DNA of 64,000 nt from Coprothermobacter platensis DSM 11748. Lineage in GTDB: Bacteria > Coprothermobacterota > Coprothermobacteria > Coprothermobacterales > Coprothermobacteraceae. The stretch covers positions 671,645 to 735,644 of the forward strand of contig NZ_KB899040.1 in assembly GCF_000378005.1 (NCBI RefSeq). Direction: 5' to 3'. A program made the translations under genes and the position numbers. Within the stretch, counting starts at the first letter, position 1, and every line of letters begins with the position of its first letter. The notes under the pieces were generated by a model, which worked only from the letters and a program-made list of their open reading frames with translations, was not told the origin of the DNA and did not search any database. Positions 50,700-60,167 of this stretch are shown here, in pieces.

Positions 50700-51723
50700 C
50701 CCCGCGGTACTGATGGAAGTATGTGGAACGCATACCCATGAGTTGTTCAGAACTGGCATACGTTTCTCACTTCCCGATTGGGTGAGATTAATTAGCGGTC
50801 CCGGATGTCCCGTTTGTGTTACCGACGACAGAGATTTAGCCAAAATTATAACTATGGCAAGAACATACAGTGTAACAGTATTGACCTTTGGGGATATGCT
50901 TAGAGTACCTACTCCATACGGTTCTTTGGCTACGCTTAGAAGCGAAGGAAAGAACGTACAAATCGTTTATTCACCCGTCGATGCACTATCTTATGCACGT
51001 GAGCATCAGGAAGAACAATGTGTCTTTTTTGCCGTCGGTTTTGAAACCACCATGCCTGCAGTGGCAGTTGCTATCCAAGACACCGTAAATAGTCGAGATG
51101 TGCAGAACCTGTACTTTCTTATAAACCATAAAAAAGTAATTCCAGCGTTAGATATCCTTTTGAGCTCTAAGCGTGTGAATGTCGATGGTCTAATTCTACC
51201 TGGGCATGTATCTGCAATTATCGGGAAGGATGTCTACGAACCATTACTATATAAACATCATATTCCTGGTGTAGTTACTGGCTTTTCGAAAGATCAGTTA
51301 GCTTTTGGACTGAACCTTCTCATGCACCTCGTTCTGCATGGTCAGGTCAGTGTGTTGAACGCGTATCCAGAAGTAGTAAGAGATGGTGGGAACAAAGAGG
51401 CACAAAACCTGATTGATATGTATTTTGAACCGACAGATGCATATTGGAGAGGTTTAGGTTTTATTCCACAGAGCGCAATGAAGCTTAAAGAAAAGTTTTC
51501 GTCTGTGGACGCTGAAAAAGCTTTTCCTGTGGACGACGTTGAGAGCCAACCAATACCCGGATGTAAGTGTGCTGATGTTGTTATTGGTGCAACAGAACCG
51601 ATAAACTGTCCTTTGTTCGGAAAGGTCTGTACACCACGTAATCCTATAGGGCCTTGTATGGTTTCCTCAGAAGGCACGTGTTCAGCATGGTTCAGATATG
51701 GAGGCGAAGCAGTTCATGGATAA
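50671..51723 (+). CDS. hypD: Hydrogenase maturation protein HypD
   Basis: An Fe-S scaffold on which the Fe(CN)2CO group is put together. 350 residues with the family blocks E-V-C-G-T-H-T-H-E near residue 12, G-P-G-C-P-V-C-V-T near 45, G-F-E-T-T near 125, P-G-H-V-S near 175 and the C-terminal cysteines of the [4Fe-4S] cluster (P-G-C-K-C-A-D-V near 294 and on). The start overlaps the end of hypC. Confidence 0.96.
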   Translation: MTNRKFSSDNPAVLMEVCGTHTHELFRTGIRFSLPDWVRLISGPGCPVCVTDDRDLAKIITMARTYSVTVLTFGDMLRVPTPYGSLATLRSEGKNVQIVYSPVDALSYAREHQEEQCVFFAVGFETTMPAVAVAIQDTVNSRDVQNLYFLINHKKVIPALDILLSSKRVNVDGLILPGHVSAIIGKDVYEPLLYKHHIPGVVTGFSKDQLAFGLNLLMHLVLHGQVSVLNAYPEVVRDGGNKEAQNLIDMYFEPTDAYWRGLGFIPQSAMKLKEKFSSVDAEKAFPVDDVESQPIPGCKCADVVIGATEPINCPLFGKVCTPRNPIGPCMVSSEGTCSAWFRYGGEAVHG

Positions 51724-52684
51724 CATGGATAAGATTCCTCTAAGTGTAGGCAGCGGTGGTGAAGAAATGGCCGAGTTTTTAAAGACCGTAGTTTTCCCAA
51801 ATTTAAAAGAGAAAATCGATGGGGACGCCGCTGTTATTGATGGTATAGCATTCACCATTGATAGTTTTGTTGCAGACCCTCCTTTTTTCCCGGGTGGATC
51901 TATTGGATCTTTGGCGGTTAGTGGGTCTATAAACGACTTGGTCGCTGTTGGAGCAGAACCCATGGCTCTTGCTTTAAGCTTTATAATAGAAGAAGGATTA
52001 GACACAGATGTAATAAGAAGAATCACTAGGGACATTCACCATCTATCCGAAATGAGTGGAGTACATGTGGTTACAGGCGACACAAAGGTTGTTCAGAAAG
52101 GTGCTGCTGATAAAGTCTTTATTACTAGTGCAGGTATAGGTAGAAAATGTATGGATTTTGGAGAACCCGTTGTGGGTGATAAAGTCATTGTTACAGGTGA
52201 CATAGCACGTCATGGTGTAGCCATGCTTTTAGCTTCAAATCAGTATCAATTAACAGCGGATATAGAAAGCGATTGTGAACCACTATATTGGTTGCCGCCT
52301 GCAATCAGTTCCTTTGGTTCCCATGTAAAATGGATGAGAGATCCAACCCGAGGCGGTGTAGGGACTATTCTTCATGAGTTTTCTAACGCTTTTTCATTGG
52401 GAGTTAGATTATTTGACCAAGATATTCCTATAAAGCCAGAAGTTAGGGGCGTTTGCGAACTGTTAGGTTTAGAACCACTCCATTTGGCATCCGAAGGGCG
52501 TATGGTTATCATAGTGGACAATTCCAATGCGGATGCATTGATAAATGAACTCTTAAGTCATGCCCCTGGCAGTAGAATCATAGGTGAAGTAACTTCTGAC
52601 CATAAAAGCGTGACTCGCGTCGTAGACAATTACGAAACATTCGTTCCACCTTTAACAGGGGAAATACTCCCCAGGATATGCTGA
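51716..52684 (+). CDS. hypE: Carbamoyl dehydratase HypE
   Basis: Dehydrates the carbamoyl group to cyanide on its own C-terminal cysteine. About 322 residues ending P-R-I-C, the required tail. An AIR synthase-like ATP-binding fold: G-S-G-G near residue 12, D-S-F-V-A near 45, G-D-T-K-V-V near 117 and R-D-P-T-R-G-G near 212. The ATG at 51716 is preferred since GGAGG lies 11 bases upstream; an ATG at 51698 overlaps that site. It overlaps the hypD stop by eight bases. Confidence 0.95.
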   Translation: MDNMDKIPLSVGSGGEEMAEFLKTVVFPNLKEKIDGDAAVIDGIAFTIDSFVADPPFFPGGSIGSLAVSGSINDLVAVGAEPMALALSFIIEEGLDTDVIRRITRDIHHLSEMSGVHVVTGDTKVVQKGAADKVFITSAGIGRKCMDFGEPVVGDKVIVTGDIARHGVAMLLASNQYQLTADIESDCEPLYWLPPAISSFGSHVKWMRDPTRGGVGTILHEFSNAFSLGVRLFDQDIPIKPEVRGVCELLGLEPLHLASEGRMVIIVDNSNADALINELLSHAPGSRIIGEVTSDHKSVTRVVDNYETFVPPLTGEILPRIC

Positions 52685-52691
52685 TAGGGTT

Positions 52692-53057
52692 ATGCATGAG
52701 TATTCTGTAGCAAAGTACGCTGTTGAAGAAATCTTGGAACTGTTGGGTAATAAAAGCCCGGAATTGGTTACCGCAGTAGGGCTGAAAATTGGCAAGATGT
52801 CAGGAATCGTACCCGACTCGCTCCTATATTACCTTGGCATACTTGCACCAGAGTCAGGGTTAAAAAACGTTACTTTCCATACTTCGCTTCAGCCTGTACT
52901 TTTCAAATGCAATAACTGTGAAACGCTATTTGAACCATCAAGGGAACTGTTTTGGTGCCCCCGTTGTGGGAGCAGTGACGTAACATTTGTCAGTGGAAAT
53001 GAACTTGAAATTGATTATATAGAAATGGAAAAGGAGGTCAAAAAACATGAGGTTTAG
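52692..53057 (+). CDS. hypA: Nickel insertion protein HypA
   Basis: Delivers nickel to the hydrogenase large subunit together with HypB. 121 residues, starting M-H-E-Y-S where the second-residue histidine binds nickel. The zinc loop is C-N-N-C near residues 76-79 with C-P-R-C near 92-95. GATAGGG lies a few bases before the ATG; hypE ends seven bases upstream. Confidence 0.95.
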   Translation: MHEYSVAKYAVEEILELLGNKSPELVTAVGLKIGKMSGIVPDSLLYYLGILAPESGLKNVTFHTSLQPVLFKCNNCETLFEPSRELFWCPRCGSSDVTFVSGNELEIDYIEMEKEVKKHEV

Positions 53058-53766
53058 GCAGCGACTTTTTGAACACTTGGAAGGGCATGGTGCGCCTCAA
53101 GATACTGTGCGCTTAGATGTAGGTAAAGATATTCTTGATGCAAATAATAGAGTTGCTCACGATGTCCATCATCTGTTTACTGACAGAGGTATTCTTCTCG
53201 TCAATGTTATGGGTTCGCCAGGCAGTGGAAAAACAACCTTAATCAAGACGCTATGTACTTCTTTGAAAACAGCTGTGTTGGAGGGCGACATCGCCTCCTC
53301 TGTAGATTCAGTGGAGTTTGCCAAAATGGGTGTACCTGTGGTACAAATAAATACCGATGTCTATGGGTCTGCATGCCACTTGGAGGCTCCATGGATTGCT
53401 GATAAACTGCAAATACTTGCCGAATACAAACCCGAGTATGTTTTTATAGAGAATGTAGGTAATTTGGTCTGCCCTTCGGATTTTGATTTGGGTGAGCATG
53501 AGCGCTTGGTCGTTTATTCTATTCCCGAAGGGCCTGACAAACCTATAAAGTATCCTCCTATGTTTATGAAAGCTTCTGCCATTGTACTCACAAAAACCGA
53601 TCTATCAGATGCAATGCAGCTCGACCCACAAGATTTTCAGCTAAGTGTTCAGAAAATTAACCCTCATGTCCCGATGTTTCTTTTTAGTTCAAGGCAAAAA
53701 GAGAGCATAAATGCACTATTAGACTACTTAAAGGACAAAAGACAATCACTTTTGAATACTTTATAG
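53047..53766 (+). CDS. hypB: Nickel-loading GTPase HypB
   Basis: GTPase that drives nickel insertion. 239 residues; P-loop G-S-P-G-S-G-K-T-T near residue 57, the metal site in A-C-H-L-E-A near 112, E-N-V-G-N-L-V-C-P near 138 and T-K-T-D-L near 182. The N-terminal C-x-x-G-C-x-x-C high-affinity nickel motif of E. coli is absent, as is the histidine-rich tract of other HypB proteins. AAGGAGG lies eight bases before the ATG. Its last 43 bases overlap the convergent ribF gene. Confidence 0.95.
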   Translation: MRFRQRLFEHLEGHGAPQDTVRLDVGKDILDANNRVAHDVHHLFTDRGILLVNVMGSPGSGKTTLIKTLCTSLKTAVLEGDIASSVDSVEFAKMGVPVVQINTDVYGSACHLEAPWIADKLQILAEYKPEYVFIENVGNLVCPSDFDLGEHERLVVYSIPEGPDKPIKYPPMFMKASAIVLTKTDLSDAMQLDPQDFQLSVQKINPHVPMFLFSSRQKESINALLDYLKDKRQSLLNTL

Positions 53767-54665
53767 AGCTGATTGATTTTCTCCATTATTAATGGAGAAT
53801 CTTTCGCCAATTCTTGCTCATCAGCGTGTATCTGCTCTACCAAAGCTTGTGGAGTATCAAATCTTGCTTCTTCTCTTATAAAATGGTGAAAGCCATAAAG
53901 GACTTGCTGTCCTTCTCCCACGACAATATGTTCATCTGGAACATATATTTCCAGTAATACATCTTTCCTGTCAAATGTGGGCGCCTTTCCAAACGATGCT
54001 AAAGCAGGACCATGCCAATTTTCCGTTATTAGTAACCCGTCATAAACTCCATAAGGAGGCCGAGTTTTATGTTGATTCCAATGCAAGTTTATTGTGGGAA
54101 TTCCTAATTTGTGGCCAATTTTGTTTCCTCCCACTCTCTGCCCTTTCAAAAAATAAGGATACCCAAGCAGCTCCATTGCTTTTTCGACGTTTCCTTGATG
54201 AATGTATGACTTTATTAATTTTGTAGATATTGTCTCACCATTCAGCGTAGACAGCGGTTCCACGATCAATCCTTTGCCATTTGCTACACACCACTCGTGC
54301 AAAAGAGCAATATCCCCTTTTGCATCTTTGCCAAAGTGGAAATTTTCCCCTACAACGATTGTACCGACTGACGATAGATAGTTGTCCAAAAAGATAAACG
54401 GCTCTAAATCTTTTATTTTGTCAAAAGGTATTTTGGCTATCATCTGAATTCCCATGGAAGATATAGCGCAGATACGTTCGTCCTCAAGCAAAATACGGCT
54501 CGACGTATAGCCTAACGCCTCTTTGGGAAGTGGATCAAAGGTGACCACTGCACTCTTATCAAATTCACTTAAGTGATTAAGGAGCTTTCTATGACCGACA
54601 TGCAATGACTCAAAACCTCCAATAGCAACAGCGTCTACTCCGTCTATTTCCTTGTCAACAGTCAT
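53724..54665 (-). CDS. ribF: Bifunctional riboflavin kinase/FAD synthetase
   Basis: Makes FMN and FAD from riboflavin. 313 residues: the nucleotidyltransferase half begins with G-G-F-E-S-L-H-V-G-H (usually G-x-F-D-G-x-H-x-G-H), F-H-F-G-K near 108, and I-S-T-K-L-I near 147; the kinase half has G-I-P-T-I-N-L near 189 and Y-G-V-Y-D-G near 205. The ATG at 54665 shares its A with the truB stop TAA; an ATG nine bases earlier is the alternative. The truB-ribF pair is common. Confidence 0.93.
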   Translation of the reverse strand: MTVDKEIDGVDAVAIGGFESLHVGHRKLLNHLSEFDKSAVVTFDPLPKEALGYTSSRILLEDERICAISSMGIQMIAKIPFDKIKDLEPFIFLDNYLSSVGTIVVGENFHFGKDAKGDIALLHEWCVANGKGLIVEPLSTLNGETISTKLIKSYIHQGNVEKAMELLGYPYFLKGQRVGGNKIGHKLGIPTINLHWNQHKTRPPYGVYDGLLITENWHGPALASFGKAPTFDRKDVLLEIYVPDEHIVVGEGQQVLYGFHHFIREEARFDTPQALVEQIHADEQELAKDSPLIMEKINQLYKVFKSDCLLSFK

Positions 54666-55528
54666 TACCACCATGTTTGCATCGCCATCTTTCCCTTTTC
54701 AATGTTCGCTACACCTAAAAAGCGTTCTTCCAAGAATACTTTCGTAAGTCCCGCATTTGCATCGTTAGAATATGGTATTTCACCCACGTTTTTCAATCTT
54801 TGCTCCTGCAATCCATCTATCTGTGTGGCAGGCATAAAATAAAGAGCGTCAGCTATCGCAACGACATCATTGGGTGTAATTTGTTCTAAAGAGACAGCAT
54901 TTGCCAACCCAACACAACCTACATTGGTTCTAACCAGCTCAGAAACAATACACGGCACATTCAAGCAGTCGCCAATCTTCTTTGCCAAACCCCTGATGTA
55001 TGTACCTTTGCTAACTTCAAAGAATACTAATGCTTTTTCTAATCCCTGTGAAGATTCTTCCACCCCAAAGACAATAGTCCTGCTAACTTCCGCTTCACCT
55101 GTTAAATCTAGAACGGGTTTGCCATCATAGAACAAATCATATAAACGATGTCCGTTTACTTTCTTTGATGAAAGCGGTGGTACAGGATATTCTATGGTAC
55201 CTTTGAGATTTCCCAAACAGGAGAAAAAATCATCAGCAGAAGACCTTTCGTCCGTAGAGAACTGGACTTTGCCAGTTCTGTCCCAAGAATCAGTCTGAAC
55301 ACCAAAAGAAAGTAAAGCCAAATAAGACTTTGTAAGCGAATGGAAATAATCTGCAAACTTGCATGCCTTCCCAAGGCATAGTGGCATTACTCCACAAGCA
55401 TAAGGATCCAAAGCACCAACATAACCAACTTTTTTAGCACCCAAATAGGTTTTAGCTTTCTCCACATATGCCATGGGTTTCAAACCCCGCGGTTTGATAC
55501 CCCAAATAATACCGTCTAAACTAAACAC
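54665..55528 (-). CDS. truB: tRNA pseudouridine(55) synthase
   Basis: Makes pseudouridine 55 in the T-loop of tRNAs. 287 residues. The catalytic aspartate sits in G-A-L-D-P-Y-A-C-G-V-M near residues 38-48 (normally G-T-L-D-P-x-A-x-G-x-L). The N-terminal G-I-I-W-G-I-K-P-R-G block, and V-P-P-L-S-S-K-K-V-N-G-H-R-L-Y near 117 and G-T-Y-I-R-G-L near 174 follow the family. A C-terminal PUA-like region closes the protein. The start overlaps the preceding DHH gene by 13 bases. Confidence 0.93.
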   Translation of the reverse strand: MFSLDGIIWGIKPRGLKPMAYVEKAKTYLGAKKVGYVGALDPYACGVMPLCLGKACKFADYFHSLTKSYLALLSFGVQTDSWDRTGKVQFSTDERSSADDFFSCLGNLKGTIEYPVPPLSSKKVNGHRLYDLFYDGKPVLDLTGEAEVSRTIVFGVEESSQGLEKALVFFEVSKGTYIRGLAKKIGDCLNVPCIVSELVRTNVGCVGLANAVSLEQITPNDVVAIADALYFMPATQIDGLQEQRLKNVGEIPYSNDANAGLTKVFLEERFLGVANIEKGKMAMQTWW

Positions 55529-56730
55529 GTTTTGTCTACCTGCCGAGCGAAAATGCGCTCCAAAAAACTGCTGTAGTCCGATAAATCGTCACTTTTCAAG
55601 ACCCATTGGGCTAAAGAATGGATTGCATTTAAGTCTATTTTTTGCCGAACTATTTTAGCAGCTTCTTCTGCGCGTGCGCCCTTTTCCAATAAACTCCGTA
55701 TCGTTTTCAAACCGTTGATATCAATGCCATTGCTGAGTAGATCAGTACGCCTGTACATTTCAGCTAATTCCATATCAATATCTCTGACTTTTTCGTCAGC
55801 TATATAATTCGTTGTTGCTGCATCTTGATCTATCAAAGATTCCACCCGTGGCAGGCATCCCACCAAAGGTTCACTTATCTTAGCAGCAGCAGCCATTCTA
55901 TGTCCCCCTCCACCGAAAGCCAAAGCGTATTTTATTGCCTCAAAAGGCTCTCTGGAACGAAAAGAGAGGTTAACAAACTTGCCATCTTCGGCCTCACGCA
56001 TTGTTGCAAACAGAAAACCTTTTCCTATCCATTGCATTATGGATAGAGCTATGCTGAAATCGGAATCTGTGTACCCATTTTCTATGCGGTCCTCTCTGTT
56101 TATCGTCAGTATGAAAATACCTGGTTTATACTCTATTACTTTAGACAAAAGCATGGCAACGCGTTTAGCCTGAACGATACCGCAAATCTTTGTTGCTTCC
56201 TTATATGCTTCGTCCCATTGTGCGCCCGTATCTACCAAGGTTATTACGTCATCCAAGCAACGAACATCAACATTACTATAAGCAAGCACTCCTGTATCAG
56301 CTAACGTTCCAGCCAAAAAACAAGTAGCAGATCTCTTATCCAGCTGGTCTGTAAACAGCTCAGTAAGTAAGGACGCAGTAGCACAACTTGCTGGGTCGAT
56401 GATGGCATTTCCGTTGAAATTCTTACTTGGCGAATGATGGTCAACTATTATAGTTGGCAACACATCATTAAAGCCAAAAGTTCTTTCTGGTTCATGAACA
56501 TCAACAACCACTTGTAAATCCACCGAGTCTGCATTGTTATAAGGACGCAGTTTTCGAGAGAAAGAAACCCATGATTCTACAGTTATATTAGTAGGGAGTC
56601 CCATTTGATGAAATACCCATCCTAATCCAGAGCATGACCCCAAAGCATCTACGTCTGGCCGTTCATGGGTAACGATACTTATTCCCTGCCTACTATTTTT
56701 TATCCTCTCCATCAGATTGGTTACTGTCAA
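55516..56730 (-). CDS. DHH-family phosphoesterase (NrnA-like)
   Basis: Probably a nanoRNase/pAp phosphatase like NrnA, whose gene often lies between rbfA and truB. D-V-D-A-L-G-S near residue 26 (catalytic metal motif), D-V-H-E-P near 77, V-D-H-H near 95 and the DHHA1 end G-G-G-G-H-R-M-A-A-A near 275. It has 404 residues against about 320 for NrnA; the last 85 or so form a helical tail that I do not recognise. The TTG at 56730 follows GGAGGG at 11 bases; an ATG at 56712 is possible but lacks a binding site. It overlaps rbfA by 38 bases. Confidence 0.85.
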   Translation of the reverse strand: MTVTNLMERIKNSRQGISIVTHERPDVDALGSCSGLGWVFHQMGLPTNITVESWVSFSRKLRPYNNADSVDLQVVVDVHEPERTFGFNDVLPTIIVDHHSPSKNFNGNAIIDPASCATASLLTELFTDQLDKRSATCFLAGTLADTGVLAYSNVDVRCLDDVITLVDTGAQWDEAYKEATKICGIVQAKRVAMLLSKVIEYKPGIFILTINREDRIENGYTDSDFSIALSIMQWIGKGFLFATMREAEDGKFVNLSFRSREPFEAIKYALAFGGGGHRMAAAAKISEPLVGCLPRVESLIDQDAATTNYIADEKVRDIDMELAEMYRRTDLLSNGIDINGLKTIRSLLEKGARAEEAAKIVRQKIDLNAIHSLAQWVLKSDDLSDYSSFLERIFARQVDKTCLV

Positions 56731-57076
56731 CGTCTTTTTTACCCTCCAGATCTTCTAGAAGTCTCACCATGCGAACGCCTCTTTCGATCGAATCATCGAC
56801 TTCGAATTTAATCTCAGGAGCAAACCGCATTCTTAATGTCCTCGATATTTCACCACTTATATAACCTTTTGCCTTTTCTAGTGAAGAGAGGATCTGTTCT
56901 GCATCTTGACCAGGCATTGTAGAGAAAAATACTTTTAAGTATTTTTGATCCTGTGAGATTTCAACGTCGGTAATCGTAATAAGACGCAGACGTTCATCGT
57001 TCATGTCCTCAAGGAGTTTTTTTGAAAGTTCTTCCTTAATGGCTTCTTGAAGACGCTCTTTGCGTAGGGGTTTCAT
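56693..57076 (-). CDS. rbfA: Ribosome-binding factor A
   Basis: KH-fold factor for maturation of the 30S subunit and the 16S rRNA 5' end. 127 residues; R-K-E-R-L-Q-E-A-I-K-E-E-L near the N-terminus, I-T-I-T-D-V-E-I-S-Q-D near 32, and P-E-I-K-F-E-V-D-D-S near 87 are typical. A charged C-terminal tail. Lies in the standard infB-ylxP-rbfA order. Confidence 0.93.
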   Translation of the reverse strand: MKPLRKERLQEAIKEELSKKLLEDMNDERLRLITITDVEISQDQKYLKVFFSTMPGQDAEQILSSLEKAKGYISGEISRTLRMRFAPEIKFEVDDSIERGVRMVRLLEDLEGKKDVDSNQSDGEDKK

Positions 57077-57098
57077 TTATATCACTCCTCACTGCAAA

Positions 57099-57380
57099 TC
57101 AGTAAATGTTTATATCTTTATCAATGATTTCTAATTCGTAATTGTTCTCAACAAAGTCAATTACCCATTCAATAGATTCGCGCACTTTTTGCATTTGGTT
57201 ACCCACGGTGGCAAAACCAAGTTCTGCCACCGATGTATTATCTAAACTACCTATTTCCGCAGTTGACATGTTTCGACGTGCCTTAACAGTATCCAAGATC
57301 GACCTCACAACTTGGCGTTTATCTTTCAATGTTCGCGAACCTGCTATTAAAAGCGTTAGCTTTAGTGTTCCCACGAACAT
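57099..57380 (-). CDS. ylxP: DUF503 (YlxP-like) protein
   Basis: A 93-residue protein of unknown detailed function that sits between infB and rbfA in Firmicutes and related groups. The family pattern S-R-T-L-K-D-K-R-Q-V-V-R-S near residues 15-27 and V-A-E-L-G near 51 are clear. A role in ribosome assembly has been suggested for the Bacillus protein; nothing more can be read here. Two bases separate it from infB. Confidence 0.9.
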   Translation of the reverse strand: MFVGTLKLTLLIAGSRTLKDKRQVVRSILDTVKARRNMSTAEIGSLDNTSVAELGFATVGNQMQKVRESIEWVIDFVENNYELEIIDKDINIY

Positions 57381-57382
57381 AG

Positions 57383-59143
57383 TTAGGCCGTTTCCTCCTG
57401 AATAGTGTAAACTTCGAAGATATCGCCTTCCTTGATGTCATGAAAATTGTCCAACCCGATTCCACACTCAAATCCTTGAGCTACTTCCCTCACATCATCT
57501 TTGAAACGCTTCAAGCTGGCTATGCCACTTTCAGCTACGATGATACCATTTCTAAGAACACGTACCTTTCCGTTTCTTGTTATCTTTCCATCAGTAACGT
57601 AACAACCAGCCACTGTTCCTACTCGTGGAACTCGGAATGTTCGTCGAACTTCAGCGTGTCCAAGAATGACCTCGACTTCCTTCGGCTTTATAAGACCTTT
57701 AAGCATGTTTGATACATCATCGACAAGATCATATATGATACGATAGGTCAATACTTGAATACCCTTTTCATCAATGAGCTTGTTTGTCTTACCTACGGGC
57801 CTCACATTGAAACCGACGATTATTGCCTTGGACGCTTCAGCAAGTATTACATCACCTTCAGATATAGCTCCCACACCAGCGTGTATGATGTTTAAGTCCA
57901 CTTCACCTTTTTCTAATCTTAGCAAAGCGTTCTGAACGGCCTCCAAAGAACCTGCTGTATCCGCTTTCAATATTATGTTTAAAACAGGCCGTGCCTCTTC
58001 AGATCTACTTAGTATTTCTTCCAATGAGAACTGCTTCCGGCTCTTTTGTTGTTTATCACGCTCTTCGTCAGCATTGCCATGTGAAAGTTTCTCGGCTTCT
58101 TCTTGTGTATTTACCTGTATGACCGGTGTACCCGCTTCTGGCACATCTTCAAGTCCCATAATCTCAGCTGGCATAGAAGGACCAACTGATGAAATACTCT
58201 TCCCTTTATCATCGAACATAGCTCTGATTTTCCCATGTGTGGTTCCCACAACTACAAAATCACCAACGTGGAGCGTTCCTTCCCTAACAACCACAGTAGC
58301 CAGAGGCCCTCTTCCTTTATCTAAGCGAGACTCTATAACATATGCCTTCAATGGAGCTTTGGGATCTCCTCTTAAATCCAGTAAGTCTGCTATGAGCAGT
58401 ATTGCCTCTAGTAAATCTTCAATGCCCTCTCCTTTGATCGCAGAAACGGGGACATATATGGTATCTCCGCCCCAACTTTCTGGAATAAGACCCATAGATG
58501 CTAATTGATTCATAACCCTGTCTGGGTTAGCACCAGGTCTATCCATTTTGTTCAAAGCAACAATGATCGAGACCCCGGCCGCTTTAGCATGGTTCAATGC
58601 TTCAACTGTTTGCGGCATTACGCCTTCATCAGCAGCAACGACCAGTACGACAATGTCTGTTACCATGGCACCTCTGGCCCTCATCTCTGTGAAGGCTTCG
58701 TGCCCAGGCGTATCTATGAAAACGATCTTTTGCCCTTTGTATTCCGCGACTGAAGCACCAATGGACTGAGTTATGCCGCCTACTTCCTTTTCAGCAACAT
58801 GCGTACGTCGGATAGCATCGAGTAAAGTCGTTTTTCCATGGTCAACATGACCCATCACGGTTACTATTGGCGGTCTTTTTGGTGCTAGTTTTTTAGGCTT
58901 TTCTTCTGTTTTACTTACTCCACTACTCACATTTTCTTTTTTGCTCTCACTTTCACCTGTAGAAGAACTCATTTGCTCGCTTTTAGGTTCATTTTTTAAA
59001 AGTTCCCTAAGTAAATCGGCTGTTTCTTCATCTACGGTAGATTGATAAGATACTATATCTATACCGAGCTTCTTTAGCTCTTCTACCAGTTGCTTGGAGG
59101 GAACTCCAATTTCTTTCGCCAGTTGATAAACCCTAATTTTCAT
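57383..59143 (-). CDS. infB: Translation initiation factor IF-2
   Basis: GTPase that brings fMet-tRNA to the ribosome. About 586 residues, short for the family because the N-terminal linker is only about 90 residues. The small N-terminal IF2_N module (residues 1-50), G1 G-H-V-D-H-G-K-T-T near 101, D-T-P-G-H near 147, N-K-M-D near 201, then domains II-IV. The ATG at 59143 is preferred, five bases after AAGGTGA; GTG and ATG codons a few bases earlier are alternatives. It overlaps the nusA end by 11 bases, with no ylxR or ylxQ gene between them. Confidence 0.96.
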   Translation of the reverse strand: MKIRVYQLAKEIGVPSKQLVEELKKLGIDIVSYQSTVDEETADLLRELLKNEPKSEQMSSSTGESESKKENVSSGVSKTEEKPKKLAPKRPPIVTVMGHVDHGKTTLLDAIRRTHVAEKEVGGITQSIGASVAEYKGQKIVFIDTPGHEAFTEMRARGAMVTDIVVLVVAADEGVMPQTVEALNHAKAAGVSIIVALNKMDRPGANPDRVMNQLASMGLIPESWGGDTIYVPVSAIKGEGIEDLLEAILLIADLLDLRGDPKAPLKAYVIESRLDKGRGPLATVVVREGTLHVGDFVVVGTTHGKIRAMFDDKGKSISSVGPSMPAEIMGLEDVPEAGTPVIQVNTQEEAEKLSHGNADEERDKQQKSRKQFSLEEILSRSEEARPVLNIILKADTAGSLEAVQNALLRLEKGEVDLNIIHAGVGAISEGDVILAEASKAIIVGFNVRPVGKTNKLIDEKGIQVLTYRIIYDLVDDVSNMLKGLIKPKEVEVILGHAEVRRTFRVPRVGTVAGCYVTDGKITRNGKVRVLRNGIIVAESGIASLKRFKDDVREVAQGFECGIGLDNFHDIKEGDIFEVYTIQEETA

Positions 59144-60167
59144 CAGCATCACCTTCCCTCACGTCAATTGTCCATCCCGTTAATTGCTCAGCCAGCTCGA
59201 CGTTTTCTCCATCTTCGCCGACCACTACCTTTATGTTATCGGAGGAAGTATGCACAAGCGCTATTTTGCTCTTGGGATCAGTGATCTCTACCTTATCTAC
59301 CTTGCCAGGCGAAAGAACGTTTTCTATGAGCTTCACAGGATCTGTATCCCATCTTACTACGTCAATTTTCTCATTAGCAAGACTTTTGGAAATAGCTTGT
59401 ATGCGTTGCCCTTTGTAACCTATACAAGCTCCTTGAGGATCCAAACGCGGATCTATACTCATCACTGCTACTTTTGAGCGTCTACCGGGTTTCCTAGCCA
59501 CGCCCATAATTCGTACAACTCCATCGGCAACTTCAGGAACTTCTAATGTAAAAAGCGCCCTTAGTAGTTCTGGTGAAGAGCGGGACAAGGATACTCCTTG
59601 GCCATACTGGGGTATGTTTTTTGCGCCCAGAACCAGACATCTTATCGTTTCTCCAGGAATGTACCTGTCTGTTGGCAACTGGTCAGCCGGCTCCAGCACG
59701 CATTCGACACCATCTACGTCCAATAACACTAATCGCGTTTTCGGGTCCTTTCTTATAACTTTTGCTGTTACTACTTCTCCTGCAAATTGAGCAATCCTCT
59801 TTATAGCTTTTTCTTTGCTTTTTTCGTTCATTCTATTCTTTAATGTATTCTCAGCAGTTTGCACAGAGACTCTGCTTAAACTACTGAGGGGGAATTCTAC
59901 CCAATCCTCTAATGCTTCATCCTCACATATACCGTTGTCGCAGTATTGCCTCATAACAAGAACTTTTAAGTTCGAACCATTTCCTTCTATTCTTATTGCA
60001 TTTGAAGCCTCTTCTTTAGGTATATCAAGTTCTTTCCTTACAGCAGATAAAAGTGCATCTTTAAGCGCATCTAACACTTCCTCGGCAGACAAATCCAAAT
60101 CATTGGATAGCTGCCTAACATATTCACTAAGCGCTTTTTCTATGGCTTCGTTTTTGTTTTTTTCCAT
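59133..60167 (-). CDS. nusA: Transcription termination/antitermination factor NusA
   Basis: Binds RNA polymerase and nascent RNA. 344 residues: N-terminal polymerase-binding domain (about 1-125), S1 domain (about 130-200, with G-E-V-V-T-A-K-V), and two KH domains (about 205-340; L-S-R-S-S-P-E-L-L-R, then D-P-x-G-A-C-I-G-Y-K-G-x-R-I). The acidic C-terminal repeats of E. coli NusA are absent. The ATG at 60167 has AGGAGGGG six bases upstream; a longer frame to 60242 is only rimP read in another frame. Confidence 0.95.
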   Translation of the reverse strand: MEKNKNEAIEKALSEYVRQLSNDLDLSAEEVLDALKDALLSAVRKELDIPKEEASNAIRIEGNGSNLKVLVMRQYCDNGICEDEALEDWVEFPLSSLSRVSVQTAENTLKNRMNEKSKEKAIKRIAQFAGEVVTAKVIRKDPKTRLVLLDVDGVECVLEPADQLPTDRYIPGETIRCLVLGAKNIPQYGQGVSLSRSSPELLRALFTLEVPEVADGVVRIMGVARKPGRRSKVAVMSIDPRLDPQGACIGYKGQRIQAISKSLANEKIDVVRWDTDPVKLIENVLSPGKVDKVEITDPKSKIALVHTSSDNIKVVVGEDGENVELAEQLTGWTIDVREGDADEN

